Source: a virus. Taken from it: a DNA stretch of 64,000 nt. Below, in pieces: positions 42,981 through 50,080 of the stretch. The DNA lies in the IMG/VR virus record IMGVR_UViG_3300020198_000006, positions 30,152 through 94,151 of that record, one strand, 5' to 3'. The translations under genes and the position numbers were made by a program. Each line of letters starts with the position of its first letter. Position 1 is the first letter of the stretch. The notes beneath the pieces are model-generated. The model saw only the letters and a program-made list of their open reading frames with translations, was not told the origin of the DNA and did no database searches.

Positions 42981-43352
42981 ATGAATACAAAGTACCAACC
43001 CACAGTTATAAAAAAAGCAACCGAGATGATTGATATTCTTGAGGAGATAGGTTTCTTTGAGGAATATGAAATTGAGAATAAAGATTTTACCATGGAGTAC
43101 CTTTGTGAGGCACTAACACAAAAATTTATATTAGATGGTTTAGATGATGAAGAACCATTATTTAGTGAAAAAAATTTAAATAAATGTATAGCAGAAATAG
43201 TTGCGGGTTCTTATCTTTTCGAAATGAAAAAAAACGGAATTTTGGACTCAATAGAGGATGAAAACAACGAAGAGACGTTTTTCTTGACTAAAAGAGGTAG
43301 AAGGCTCGCAAAGGAAATGAAAAAAAGGGGTAAGTTGGGTGGATTAACCTAA
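42981..43352 (+). CDS. Hypothetical protein, winged-helix-like end
   Basis: This 123-residue acidic helical protein has a C-terminus ETFFLTKRGRRLAKEMKKRG that resembles the wing and last helix of small winged-helix proteins. Its upstream region contains TTTG (about 42926) and TATACTTTA (near 42955), a host-type promoter spacing of about 20. A regulatory role is possible but not shown. Its end overlaps the convergent flavoprotein gene by nine bases. Confidence 0.55.
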   Translation: MNTKYQPTVIKKATEMIDILEEIGFFEEYEIENKDFTMEYLCEALTQKFILDGLDDEEPLFSEKNLNKCIAEIVAGSYLFEMKKNGILDSIEDENNEETFFLTKRGRRLAKEMKKRGKLGGLT

Positions 43353-44102
43353 TTCAAATGTGTCTATAAAGTTTTTACCTGATTTTTTGTAACTTTCTTT
43401 TGTTTCGTCTTTGGTATCCATTGTAAACTGCCAATTCCAAGACAATTCATCCCTTACATCAAATCCAAAAAAAGATAAAACTTGTTTTTGTACATCAACA
43501 ACGTCTTTACCTCTCCAATTCTGACCTACAGCAATAACACCACAGGCGGTACCCTTTAAAATATTAGATTCACCTAAAGTTGTGTGTCTATTCTCTAACC
43601 AAGTCAATCTTTCAATCAAATTTTGATAAATAGCGTTCATTTGGCCCCACCTGATTGAGCCAAAAAACACAACCGAATCTGATTCAAATAGAATTTTAGT
43701 AATTTTCCATAGTTCATCATCAGGATTATTAATATTTCTCCAACATCTGTGTTGACCCGTTGGGTTTTTGTCTTTATCCTTTAAAGTGGCCCTTTTCAAG
43801 CCACACTCATTACCCTTCATGTGTGAAACATTTGCTTCACACGCATATATCTTTAAGTCGGGAACCTCAACTAACGAACATTTACTTTTACCTAAATAAG
43901 ATTGTATTGATTTTGCCAATAAAGTCGATTTTGGCTCTTCTTTCAACTCTTTCACCGCCCATCCACCCCTATTAGAAGTGGTGAGAAACAATACCCTTTC
44001 ACGCCTCTCTAAAAACTTAACCGTTTCAATTAATTTTTTATAGTTAGGGTCGTCTTTTTTTAATTTTGGGTCTATTTCCTCCAATAATTGAGTGAGGTTC
44101 AT
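43344..44102 (-). CDS. NADPH-dependent FMN reductase / flavodoxin-like protein
   Basis: The 252-residue protein has the flavodoxin-like fold with a phosphate loop (VLFLTTSNRGGW at about residue 38), then SLVEVPDLKIYACEANVSHM, DSVVFFGSIRWGQMNAIYQN, and GTACGVIAVGQNW. These match the NADPH-dependent FMN reductase family. The Cys-rich stretch CEANVSHMKGNECGL hints at an iron-sulfur flavoprotein relative but lacks a full cluster motif. Its start overlaps the upstream gene by four bases. Role in the phage cycle unknown. Confidence 0.75.
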   Translation of the reverse strand: MNLTQLLEEIDPKLKKDDPNYKKLIETVKFLERRERVLFLTTSNRGGWAVKELKEEPKSTLLAKSIQSYLGKSKCSLVEVPDLKIYACEANVSHMKGNECGLKRATLKDKDKNPTGQHRCWRNINNPDDELWKITKILFESDSVVFFGSIRWGQMNAIYQNLIERLTWLENRHTTLGESNILKGTACGVIAVGQNWRGKDVVDVQKQVLSFFGFDVRDELSWNWQFTMDTKDETKESYKKSGKNFIDTFELG

Positions 44103-44434
44103 TTTTTATCTTTATTTTCCTCAACTTGAGTTGGTGGGTTGGCCATTTTTTTATGTTCCCTAACCTTATTCTTCAATTGTTTGATTGTATTATGTGCATT
44201 TGACAATGCAATTGACAAATTTTTCATTCTACCACTACTGATAGTCTTTAATCCTTCAGGAATTGAGTCGTCTAACTTTCTCAACTCTCTTATTGTCTCA
44301 ATAAGTTGGTTTTCAAACTCATCCATTTTGAATTGAACCTTATTATACTCCTCTCTGCGTACCTTTTTAGTTTCCTCAGAAAGAATTCCTCTGATTGTGC
44401 TAATAATATATTCGTGATTTAGTTCTTGTTCCAT
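44099..44434 (-). CDS. Coiled-coil hypothetical protein
   Basis: The 111-residue protein is almost entirely helical with heptads (FENQLIETIRELRKLDDSIP and IALSNAHNTIKQLKNKVREH). It overlaps the flavoprotein gene (ATGA). A TATTTATA box at 44440-44447 ends five bases before its ATG. Function unknown; this type is usually a small structural or chaperone-like phage protein. Confidence 0.5.
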   Translation of the reverse strand: MEQELNHEYIISTIRGILSEETKKVRREEYNKVQFKMDEFENQLIETIRELRKLDDSIPEGLKTISSGRMKNLSIALSNAHNTIKQLKNKVREHKKMANPPTQVEENKDKK

Positions 44435-44439
44435 AATAA

Positions 44440-44447
44440 TATAAATA
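44440..44447 (-). promoter_or_regulatory. TATTTATA box
   Basis: Coding-strand octamer five bases before the ATG at 44434. A divergent host-type promoter starts only 15 bases away. Confidence 0.45.
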
Positions 44448-44461
44448 CCTTGGTATCGGAA

Positions 44462-44493
44462 TTTGGTTATTTAGATTTTTTTTCGTATATTTC
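44462..44493 (+). promoter_or_regulatory. Bacteroidota-type promoter
   Basis: TTTGG (44462-44466) and TATATTTC (44486-44493) with a 19-base spacer, 32 bases before the IMPDH/GMP reductase-like gene. Confidence 0.55.
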
Positions 44494-44525
44494 TTATATA
44501 ATAACTAATTAACACCCAACTCTAT

Positions 44526-45551
44526 ATGGAATTATTTGATTTTGATGACATTTTGATTGAACCGGCAAAAATAACTAGCATTCGCTCGCGTAATTTCATA
44601 AACTCAAGGTATGAAAATGGTTACCTACCACTTTTTACCGCTCCGATGGACACTGTCATATGTCCTGAGAACCTACATTACTTCAAAAACAATGGTATTT
44701 TCCCTGTTTTACCAAGAATAAAATTACCAAATAACAATTATATTTCCATAACTGAATTCCTTTCATATGGTTTGGAAGATTTTGAAATGATTTTCCTCGA
44801 GAAGACTCAAAATGTTGACTCTGAGTTTCCAATACTCGCACTAATAGATGTTGCAAATGGGCATATGTCCGATTTAATGGATTTATCAAGTAAAGCAAAA
44901 TCAAAATATGGTGATAAAATAAAACTTATGGTTGGGAATGTTGCAAATCCCGATACTTTCCATGAATATTCAAAATTAGGTGTTGATTATGTGAGAATCG
45001 GCATTGGAAATGGTAACGGATGTTTAACCACCGTTCAAACCGGAGTTGGGTATCCTATGGCGTCACTAATTTCTGAATGTAGTAGATATAAATCAAATAA
45101 AACCAAAATAGTTGCGGATGGTGGATTCAAAAAATACTCAGATGTGGTAAAAGGTTTGGCTTTGGGAGCTGATTATGTTATGCTAGGGTCTGTTTTAAAC
45201 AAGTGTCTTGAAAGTTGTGGAGAAACAACGGATAACCATGGCGAAAAAATAGACCAATACCAACCTGAAACCAAAAAAATGTTTGATGTTAATATTCCCT
45301 TGTTTAAGGTTTTCAGAGGAATGAGTACAAAAGAGGTGCAAAGGGGTTGGGGTAAGACAAATCTAATAACGTCTGAAGGTGTTGTTCGAAAAAATCAAGT
45401 TGAATACACCATTGACGGATGGGCGGGTAATTTTGAATCTTATTTAAAATCCGCAATGAGTTATACTAATAAAAAAGAACTCCGCGATTTTATTGGTGGG
45501 GTTCATTATAACAGAATTACTTTAAATTCCTTTAGGAGATTTGATAAATGA
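44526..45551 (+). CDS. IMP dehydrogenase / GMP reductase family protein
   Basis: This 341-residue TIM-barrel enzyme lacks CBS domains, the size of GMP reductase. Motifs are FDDILIEPAKI at the start, TAPMDTV, GNVANPDTF, the active-site loop RIGIGNGNGCLTT (Cys166), KIVADGGFKKYSDVVKGLAL, and FKVFRGMSTKEVQRGWG. GMP reductase converts GMP to IMP and IMP dehydrogenase makes XMP; the loop (GNGC) deviates from both standard forms, so I cannot decide between them. It is expressed from its own host-type promoter and suits remodelling of the purine pool during infection. Confidence 0.85.
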   Translation: MELFDFDDILIEPAKITSIRSRNFINSRYENGYLPLFTAPMDTVICPENLHYFKNNGIFPVLPRIKLPNNNYISITEFLSYGLEDFEMIFLEKTQNVDSEFPILALIDVANGHMSDLMDLSSKAKSKYGDKIKLMVGNVANPDTFHEYSKLGVDYVRIGIGNGNGCLTTVQTGVGYPMASLISECSRYKSNKTKIVADGGFKKYSDVVKGLALGADYVMLGSVLNKCLESCGETTDNHGEKIDQYQPETKKMFDVNIPLFKVFRGMSTKEVQRGWGKTNLITSEGVVRKNQVEYTIDGWAGNFESYLKSAMSYTNKKELRDFIGGVHYNRITLNSFRRFDK

Positions 45552-45552
45552 C

Positions 45553-45783
45553 CTATACGGAGAATTCTTTATCCTTGGCGGGTGTCAATTCACCATCTCT
45601 TTTCATACCCTCCTTAATGTAGGTTCTGATAAGTCTTGATACACTCATTTGTTTTATTAAAGCAACTTTTTCTATTTCATTAAAATAGGCGGGTACGACT
45701 CTAAAAGACAACATTTGTACAAGTTGCTTCGATTTTGGGACCTCTTGGCCCACCTTATCCTCTTCTAAATTATTAAAATCCAT
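45553..45783 (-). CDS. Ribbon-helix-helix DNA-binding protein
   Basis: The 76-residue protein contains VQMLSFRVVPAYFNEIEKVA and MSVSRLIRTYIKEGMKR: a beta strand followed by two helices as in CopG/Arc-type regulators. It probably binds DNA as a dimer and represses some phage or host promoter; the operator is not visible. A TATTTATA box is at 45800-45807. Confidence 0.7.
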   Translation of the reverse strand: MDFNNLEEDKVGQEVPKSKQLVQMLSFRVVPAYFNEIEKVALIKQMSVSRLIRTYIKEGMKRDGELTPAKDKEFSV

Positions 45784-45799
45784 ATGGGGACTATTTTTC

Positions 45800-45807
45800 T
45801 ATAAATA
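45800..45807 (-). promoter_or_regulatory. TATTTATA box
   Basis: Coding-strand octamer 16 bases before the ATG of the ribbon-helix-helix gene. Confidence 0.4.
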
Positions 45808-45859
45808 TTTGGTAGTTTGTAAATATTTTCATATATTATATATATAAAATAAAAACATT

Positions 45860-46225
45860 ATGTCAGAGGAAAAAATTATCAGAACACAGACAAATGCGGT
45901 TAAATTGTGTGAGGAGAAATACCCCGAAACAACCGCGGAGTTTAAGAAAATACTTAGAGAGCAATACGAACTTTTTTGTAAAAAACAAATGAACTACGGA
46001 CCCGATAATATCTCGGTAGGCACCAGATTAGAGACTCCTGAGGAAGTGAAGTTGTCTCTTATGGGTCTGTGGTTCAGAATGAACGATAAAATCCAAAGAC
46101 TTAAACAGCTTGTTCTATTAGGTAAAGAAGATACCGTTGGGGAAAGCGCTCAAGACACATTTTCAGACCTCTCAGTTTATTCGATTATCTCCCAAATAGT
46201 AAGTAATGGGAAGTGGGCGAAATAG
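45860..46225 (+). CDS. DUF1599/MazG-like helical protein
   Basis: The 121-residue all-helical protein has FCKKQMNYGPDNISVGTRLE, then LWFRMNDKIQRLKQLVLLG and GESAQDTFSDLSVYSIISQI. The KxNYG, KIxRL and ExxxDxxxDLxxY pattern follows DUF1599, a relative of MazG-type nucleotide pyrophosphohydrolases. The acidic residues could bind metal. It fits the nucleotide-metabolism neighbourhood (IMPDH-like, P-loop kinase). Activity is not proven. Confidence 0.65.
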   Translation: MSEEKIIRTQTNAVKLCEEKYPETTAEFKKILREQYELFCKKQMNYGPDNISVGTRLETPEEVKLSLMGLWFRMNDKIQRLKQLVLLGKEDTVGESAQDTFSDLSVYSIISQIVSNGKWAK

Positions 46226-46270
46226 GGTTTATAGGGTCTAAAACTCTATTTGATAATTCGAGCAATAAAC

Positions 46271-46278
46271 TATTTATA
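46271..46278 (+). promoter_or_regulatory. TATTTATA box
   Basis: Coding-strand octamer 18 bases before the ATG at 46297. Confidence 0.4.
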
Positions 46279-46296
46279 ATAAACGAAAGAGGCAAT

Positions 46297-46656
46297 ATGA
46301 AAATCAACACCCATCACCCTGCGTTTCTAAATTTTTTAGAAACCGTAAACTCGAACATTCTATCTAATATCACCCCAGAAAAATATTTTTCATTAACAAA
46401 AGAAAGAAAGCTTAGTGTACAATATTTAACATTGAAGTTGATTATTCAGTCAGTAAAAGTTAGGGCTAAATTGACGGATGGTGAGCTTTTTGAGTTCTCA
46501 CAAATATTGAGGAAAAAGAACGAGGAAATTGAAAACTATGAGCTTGCTTCAATCTTAAATGACATAATCTCAAATTTTAATACCCTAATTGACATGACTA
46601 AAACAATAAGGAGACAAAAAAGAACAGTTAAAGCGGATAAAACAACCAATGAGTAG
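46297..46656 (+). CDS. Hypothetical protein with UVR-like helix
   Basis: The start at 46297 (KINTHHPAFLNF after Met) follows a TATTTATA box and removes an unlikely upstream extension. The 119-residue helical product contains RKKNEEIENYELASILNDII, similar to the UVR-like ends at 22940 and 36770. A basic tail (TIRRQKRTVKADKT) follows. The next gene overlaps its end by eight bases. Confidence 0.6.
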   Translation: MKINTHHPAFLNFLETVNSNILSNITPEKYFSLTKERKLSVQYLTLKLIIQSVKVRAKLTDGELFEFSQILRKKNEEIENYELASILNDIISNFNTLIDMTKTIRRQKRTVKADKTTNE

Positions 46657-47044
46657 ACGTGATATTGATTGCGAATTGAGTAAATCCTACACCAAGTATG
46701 CATTGAGATGGTGTGAGGAGAATCTAGGAATTAATCCACGAAAAAGGAAGAAGCTATCCATTGTCATTAGTGAAAGAAAAAGAAAACATGGTAAATTTAT
46801 TTATTACGGTAACTACTGCAATAATAGGAATCAAATTACTATCTATATCAACAATTGTGATTCTTTTAAGGATTTGATATCCACCATAATTCACGAATAC
46901 ACACATTATCTACAACCAATGGGTAGGTATAAAGAATACGAAAAACACTATTACTATTCCACTCATCCGTTTGAGAGACAGGCCAAAAGAAACGAAACAA
47001 GATATACCCAAACCTGTCTATCGTTTATTAGGAATAAATTCTAA
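46649..47044 (+). CDS. Putative zinc metallopeptidase (HExxH, SprT-like)
   Basis: The 131-residue protein has STIIHEYTHYLQPMGRY with the HEYTH zinc motif and, downstream, STHPFERQAKRNETRY, whose Glu is the probable third ligand. The N-terminal strand set (LSIVISERKRKHGKFIYYGN) fits SprT-type minimal metallopeptidases. It overlaps the previous gene by eight bases and the convergent gene by 27 bases. Target unknown. Confidence 0.75.
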   Translation: MSRRDIDCELSKSYTKYALRWCEENLGINPRKRKKLSIVISERKRKHGKFIYYGNYCNNRNQITIYINNCDSFKDLISTIIHEYTHYLQPMGRYKEYEKHYYYSTHPFERQAKRNETRYTQTCLSFIRNKF

Positions 47045-47236
47045 TACCTCAGCGTCCTTTATTTCCCTTAAAAAAATAAGAGTTTTGTCGTTTGTGTTGT
47101 TTTGTTTCAAAACAATGTCACACTCTAAAAGGTCCCTTAATTCAGATATTCTATCTGTTTTAACGTGGGTTTCCTTAAATCTGCGGTATATGTAATATAA
47201 CTTTCCTTGGTAATTTACCAGTTCCTTAGTTAACAT
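47018..47236 (-). CDS. Hypothetical small protein
   Basis: The start at 47236 overlaps the upstream nuclease stop by one base (TAATG), which I prefer to the ATG five codons earlier. The 72-residue product is mixed alpha/beta (VNYQGKLYYIYRRFKETH and IFLREIKDAEVLEFI). No motif; it is probably co-expressed with the exported nuclease and the P-loop kinase. Confidence 0.5.
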   Translation of the reverse strand: MLTKELVNYQGKLYYIYRRFKETHVKTDRISELRDLLECDIVLKQNNTNDKTLIFLREIKDAEVLEFIPNKR

Positions 47237-47838
47237 TAGTGTCCTACACAAGTGATTTCATGCTCCTGCCACGTCTTAGTTGGCTTATTATTTGTGAAAT
47301 AGTAACATTTGTATTTGTTAGTCTTTTCAAATAAAATGTGTTTTTTAAATGCATTTGGTACGGTTGCACCAGTTGGTAATTTAACGGACTTGTTATCAAA
47401 TACCAACTCAACCTTTATTGTGAGGGGTTCCTTATCGTCCCAAAGTCTCTCCTGTTCTTCTAAAATTCTCCACTCGCCCCTATTCATATATTGGTTTTGA
47501 AGTGCACAATTTAAATAACTAAACGTTTGTTTTAGATTATCCATATTATCTGAAAAAGTAGCTGCGGGGGCCATGTGACCCTTATCATATATGTTTTTAG
47601 CGTAATCTGCATCATCTGATGTGTGAATCTTTTGTTCAGTATAAAAATCCATACTCCCTCTATTAACGTTTGTTGGTCTGTTTGTAGACCTATATGTGAC
47701 CATCAATGGTTGTTCTAATTTTTGTGAATAAATCACCGAAAAAACATTATTCTTCACACTAACAACCTTTTGTTGTTGGTAAAATGAGACTAATAAAATA
47801 AAAAGAAATGAGATAGTTAATATGTATAATTTTTTCAT
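47236..47838 (-). CDS. Exported DNA/RNA non-specific endonuclease (betabetaalpha-metal)
   Basis: This 200-residue protein has an N-terminal signal or anchor (KKLYILTISFLFILLVSFYQ). The catalytic core is YDKGHMAPAATFS, the DRGH-type motif with general-base His, followed by FSYLNCALQNQYMNRGEW, where Asn positions the metal. The family degrades DNA and RNA. Export suggests action in the periplasm or outside the cell, for example on incoming foreign DNA. It overlaps the P-loop kinase gene (ATGA). Confidence 0.85.
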   Translation of the reverse strand: MKKLYILTISFLFILLVSFYQQQKVVSVKNNVFSVIYSQKLEQPLMVTYRSTNRPTNVNRGSMDFYTEQKIHTSDDADYAKNIYDKGHMAPAATFSDNMDNLKQTFSYLNCALQNQYMNRGEWRILEEQERLWDDKEPLTIKVELVFDNKSVKLPTGATVPNAFKKHILFEKTNKYKCYYFTNNKPTKTWQEHEITCVGH

Positions 47839-48392
47839 AATTTGTTATTGCTTATATGTTTAAATATATTTTCGGCAGTATTGCCACCCACAGCAAATTC
47901 AACAAAAGATATATCATTATCCACCAATCGCGTTTTAATTTCCTCATCAATCTCCTTGGATTGAGTGAGGTTTTGAAATCTACCGTTTTTTTCATATACA
48001 CTATCGTCCCTTTTTAGAAGGATGTTCAAACTATTATATCTTTTAAATAATCCTAAAATAAAATTATCAAAACTTTCATCATAAAAAGACGCGGGATAGG
48101 TTGGTACCCTATCGTATAAATCCTTATAAACTATACCTAATATAATTGGGGAATCGACTATAATGTATTTTACTTTACCATATAATCTACTAATATTTCT
48201 ATGTTGATTGGCAGTAATATAAAATTGGTCTCGTATTGCTGAGTGGTTTTCTTCCCACGCGACAATTTTTGGGAATTCAAAAGTTAACTCAACATCATAA
48301 TGAGATTTTTTCATTTTTGTAAAAAGGTGAGCGCTTTGAGTTGATTTTCCAATGCCGGGCCCGCCAAAAAAATTAATTATTAAACTCTCCAT
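47835..48392 (-). CDS. P-loop kinase/ATPase
   Basis: This 185-residue protein has the Walker A INFFGGPGIGKSTQSAHL near residues 6-22 and a strand YIIVDSPIILGIVYKDLYDR with a Walker B-like Asp. The overall plan resembles thymidylate or nucleoside kinases and the NadR-like AAA-type phage kinases; the substrate is not clear. It is first in a three-gene operon with the nuclease and a small protein. A TATTTATA box is at 48403-48410. Confidence 0.7.
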   Translation of the reverse strand: MESLIINFFGGPGIGKSTQSAHLFTKMKKSHYDVELTFEFPKIVAWEENHSAIRDQFYITANQHRNISRLYGKVKYIIVDSPIILGIVYKDLYDRVPTYPASFYDESFDNFILGLFKRYNSLNILLKRDDSVYEKNGRFQNLTQSKEIDEEIKTRLVDNDISFVEFAVGGNTAENIFKHISNNKL

Positions 48393-48402
48393 GGTTTAAT
48401 AA

Positions 48403-48410
48403 TATAAATA
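48403..48410 (-). promoter_or_regulatory. TATTTATA box
   Basis: Coding-strand octamer 10 bases before the P-loop kinase ATG, overlapping the T run of the terminator at 48407-48433. Confidence 0.4.
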
Positions 48411-48433
48411 AAAAGGGGGGGTTTTTCAACCCC
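48407..48433 (-). terminator. Intrinsic terminator
   Basis: On the minus strand GGGGTT and AACCCC with a GAAA loop, then CCC and a T run. It would close a transcript containing the tiny frame at 48443-48508. Confidence 0.65.
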
Positions 48434-48442
48434 AATTATCAA

Positions 48443-48508
48443 TTAATTACCTTTTGTTGGGAATCTTGTCCGACCATCAGACCATAGTGGTTTGGATAGT
48501 TCTTCCAT
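48443..48508 (-). CDS. Tiny frame, possible 21-residue protein
   Basis: A minus-strand frame EELSKPLWSDGRTRFPTKGN after an ATG, ending 10 bases before an intrinsic terminator. It is open a little further upstream without another ATG. The terminator suggests that something is transcribed here; whether it is translated is uncertain. Confidence 0.3.
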   Translation of the reverse strand: MEELSKPLWSDGRTRFPTKGN

Positions 48509-48544
48509 TTGCAATTTTGTATATGTTTTTTCAACGTTACCACA

Positions 48545-48552
48545 TATTTATA
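48545..48552 (+). promoter_or_regulatory. TATTTATA box
   Basis: Coding-strand octamer six bases before the ATG at 48559. Confidence 0.45.
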
Positions 48553-48558
48553 TAGAAT

Positions 48559-48858
48559 ATGGAAAACCTTTATTCGGTATTACTTGCGGTTGTGACAGTC
48601 CTCGGCTCGGCAGCCGCTTTTAGATACTACGAAAAAAGAGCAATGCGCAAAGAAAGAGATGATGAATTTATTAGACACGATTGCAAAGACCGAATTTCAA
48701 AACTTGAAGCTTTACTAGTTCAGTCATCAAGAGATAAAGATGAACTTAGAGATATTGTTTTGGATTTAACAAAACAAGTATCCGCCCTTTCCGTTAAAGT
48801 TGAATTTTTGACTAGAGAAAACGATAATTTACATAAAAAAAGGAAAGTTTCGAGATAA
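48559..48858 (+). CDS. Membrane-anchored coiled-coil protein
   Basis: The 99-residue protein has a short membrane segment (LYSVLLAVVTVLGSAAAFRY) followed by a charged coiled coil (about residues 40-90) and a basic end. The plan is similar to the gene at 25600. It fits an inner-membrane spanin or holin-partner, but there is no specific signature. The next gene starts one base after its stop. Confidence 0.55.
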   Translation: MENLYSVLLAVVTVLGSAAAFRYYEKRAMRKERDDEFIRHDCKDRISKLEALLVQSSRDKDELRDIVLDLTKQVSALSVKVEFLTRENDNLHKKRKVSR

Positions 48859-48859
48859 T

Positions 48860-49057
48860 GTGCAAAAACATATTTTTACGGAATCACAATATAATAAATT
48901 AGTTAAAACCATTTTAAAAGAAGACGAAGAGGTTTCGGGTGGTGTGGAGTGTTATCCAGCGGGATATGCGGCCCAAAAATCACTAATGAAAAATTGTGAA
49001 ATTTCCGATATTTGTTGGGGTCAAAACAACGTAATGTTCGGTTCCCAACACACTTAA
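48860..49057 (+). CDS. Small tagged protein, GTG start
   Basis: The GTG at 48860, one base after the previous stop, gives QKHIFTESQYNKLVKTILKE: the recurrent tag with two candidate sites, FTE and LKE. The remaining 45 residues contain three Cys (VECYPAGYAAQKSLMKNCEI, SDICWGQ). A GTG start is unusual here but is fixed by the tag homology. It is probably a packaged small protein; function unknown. Confidence 0.6.
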   Translation: MQKHIFTESQYNKLVKTILKEDEEVSGGVECYPAGYAAQKSLMKNCEISDICWGQNNVMFGSQHT

Positions 49058-49626
49058 GTGTCTTTGGTTAAAGAATCAAACACCTCAACTATGGTGTTTA
49101 AAGAATCGTAAGAAAAACACTCAGAATAACCCGAAAAACTTTCAAGAATGGGTCGATATTTTTTGACTCCTATTTTTTTTGCCAAGGTATCCTTGATTTT
49201 CTCCTCTAATTTCTCGGCATCTTTTGTGTCTATTCTTCTTAATACGCTTGAAATAGTATAACCTTTATATCCGTAATCTTTACTAAATCTGCGTAGTATA
49301 AACTTTTTAGAAGTTATACCTACTTTAACAAACGTTTTACCCGAACTCCCCTCCTTCATTAATATTAGATAAAGAGATTTGGGTATTTCTTTTATTTTTA
49401 TCTCTTTATCTTTATTATATTTTGATAGTTTTTTTTTAACGTATTTTTTGGCGGTTTCCATGTCGTTAAACTCTTTGGTGTCCCTATTTTGGTTGGGGAA
49501 ATACTTCTTAAATCGTTGTGAATAAACGATTTTACCATTGTCAACCACGATTTTAGTTTTAGGACCAACCATCTTCTCGTAAAAGGAGTAAAACCCTATT
49601 TTGAATAAAAATTTCAACATATTCAA
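49054..49626 (-). CDS. GIY-YIG/T5orf172-like protein
   Basis: The 190-residue protein has a basic N-terminal half, then PKSLYLILMKEGSSGKTFVK and VGITSKKFILRRFSKDYGYK, where the two strands and the following Arg resemble the GIY-YIG/MUG113 nuclease core, and KLEEKIKDTLAKKIG. The final YSECFSYDSLNTIVEVF also matches that family. Such proteins are often homing or defence-related nucleases. It overlaps the convergent gene by four bases. Confidence 0.55.
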   Translation of the reverse strand: MNMLKFLFKIGFYSFYEKMVGPKTKIVVDNGKIVYSQRFKKYFPNQNRDTKEFNDMETAKKYVKKKLSKYNKDKEIKIKEIPKSLYLILMKEGSSGKTFVKVGITSKKFILRRFSKDYGYKGYTISSVLRRIDTKDAEKLEEKIKDTLAKKIGVKKYRPILESFSGYSECFSYDSLNTIVEVFDSLTKDT

Positions 49627-49646
49627 TACATATGTTGAAATTTTAT

Positions 49647-49676
49647 TTTGTATATTCTAAAAAGATACTATATTTG
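49647..49676 (+). promoter_or_regulatory. Bacteroidota-type promoter
   Basis: TTTG (49647-49650) and TATATTTG (49669-49676), with a spacer (TATATTCTAAAAAGATAC) closely matching those at 35410 and 52595. Confidence 0.6.
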
Positions 49677-49695
49677 CTAAGTAAAAAAACACAAG

Positions 49696-50028
49696 ATGTC
49701 ACAAACAAAGAAATGTACAGGATGTAAAAAAGACCTTCCATTGGGTAATTTTTATAAAAACAAGCTGATTCACGATGGTCACAGCAATTATTGTATTACC
49801 TGCACTAAAATGAATTCTAAAAAGTACTTTGAAAGAAAAAAGGAGCGCATTATAAAAGCTGAAAATGAAAATCTTATGAAAATGGTCTTATTATCTAACA
49901 CAGATTCATCTAATGCTGATAATCTCATGAAAATCATGATGATTGAAAAAATGTGTAAATCCATCTTAGATGAGTTAGAACACCTAAAAAGAGGGTTTGT
50001 AAAAAACGAGATAGAAGTAGAAAAATAG
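49696..50028 (+). CDS. Zinc-finger protein (CxxC...CxxC)
   Basis: The 110-residue protein has an N-terminal zinc finger KKCTGCKKDLPLGNFYKNKL, closed by YCITCTKMNSKKY, as found next to HNH nuclease domains and in phage regulators. The remainder is a helical region (NADNLMKIMMIEKMCKSILD) without a nuclease core. It has its own host-type promoter. A DNA-binding or RNA polymerase-binding role is possible. Confidence 0.65.
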   Translation: MSQTKKCTGCKKDLPLGNFYKNKLIHDGHSNYCITCTKMNSKKYFERKKERIIKAENENLMKMVLLSNTDSSNADNLMKIMMIEKMCKSILDELEHLKRGFVKNEIEVEK

Positions 50029-50053
50029 GTGGATACAAACCCAAAAATCTTGG

Positions 50054-50061
50054 TATTTATA
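50054..50061 (+). promoter_or_regulatory. TATTTATA box (first of two)
   Basis: Octamer 19 bases before the ATG at 50081; a second copy TATTTATC lies at 50069-50076. Confidence 0.4.
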
Positions 50062-50080
50062 TTGTATATATTTATCTGTA

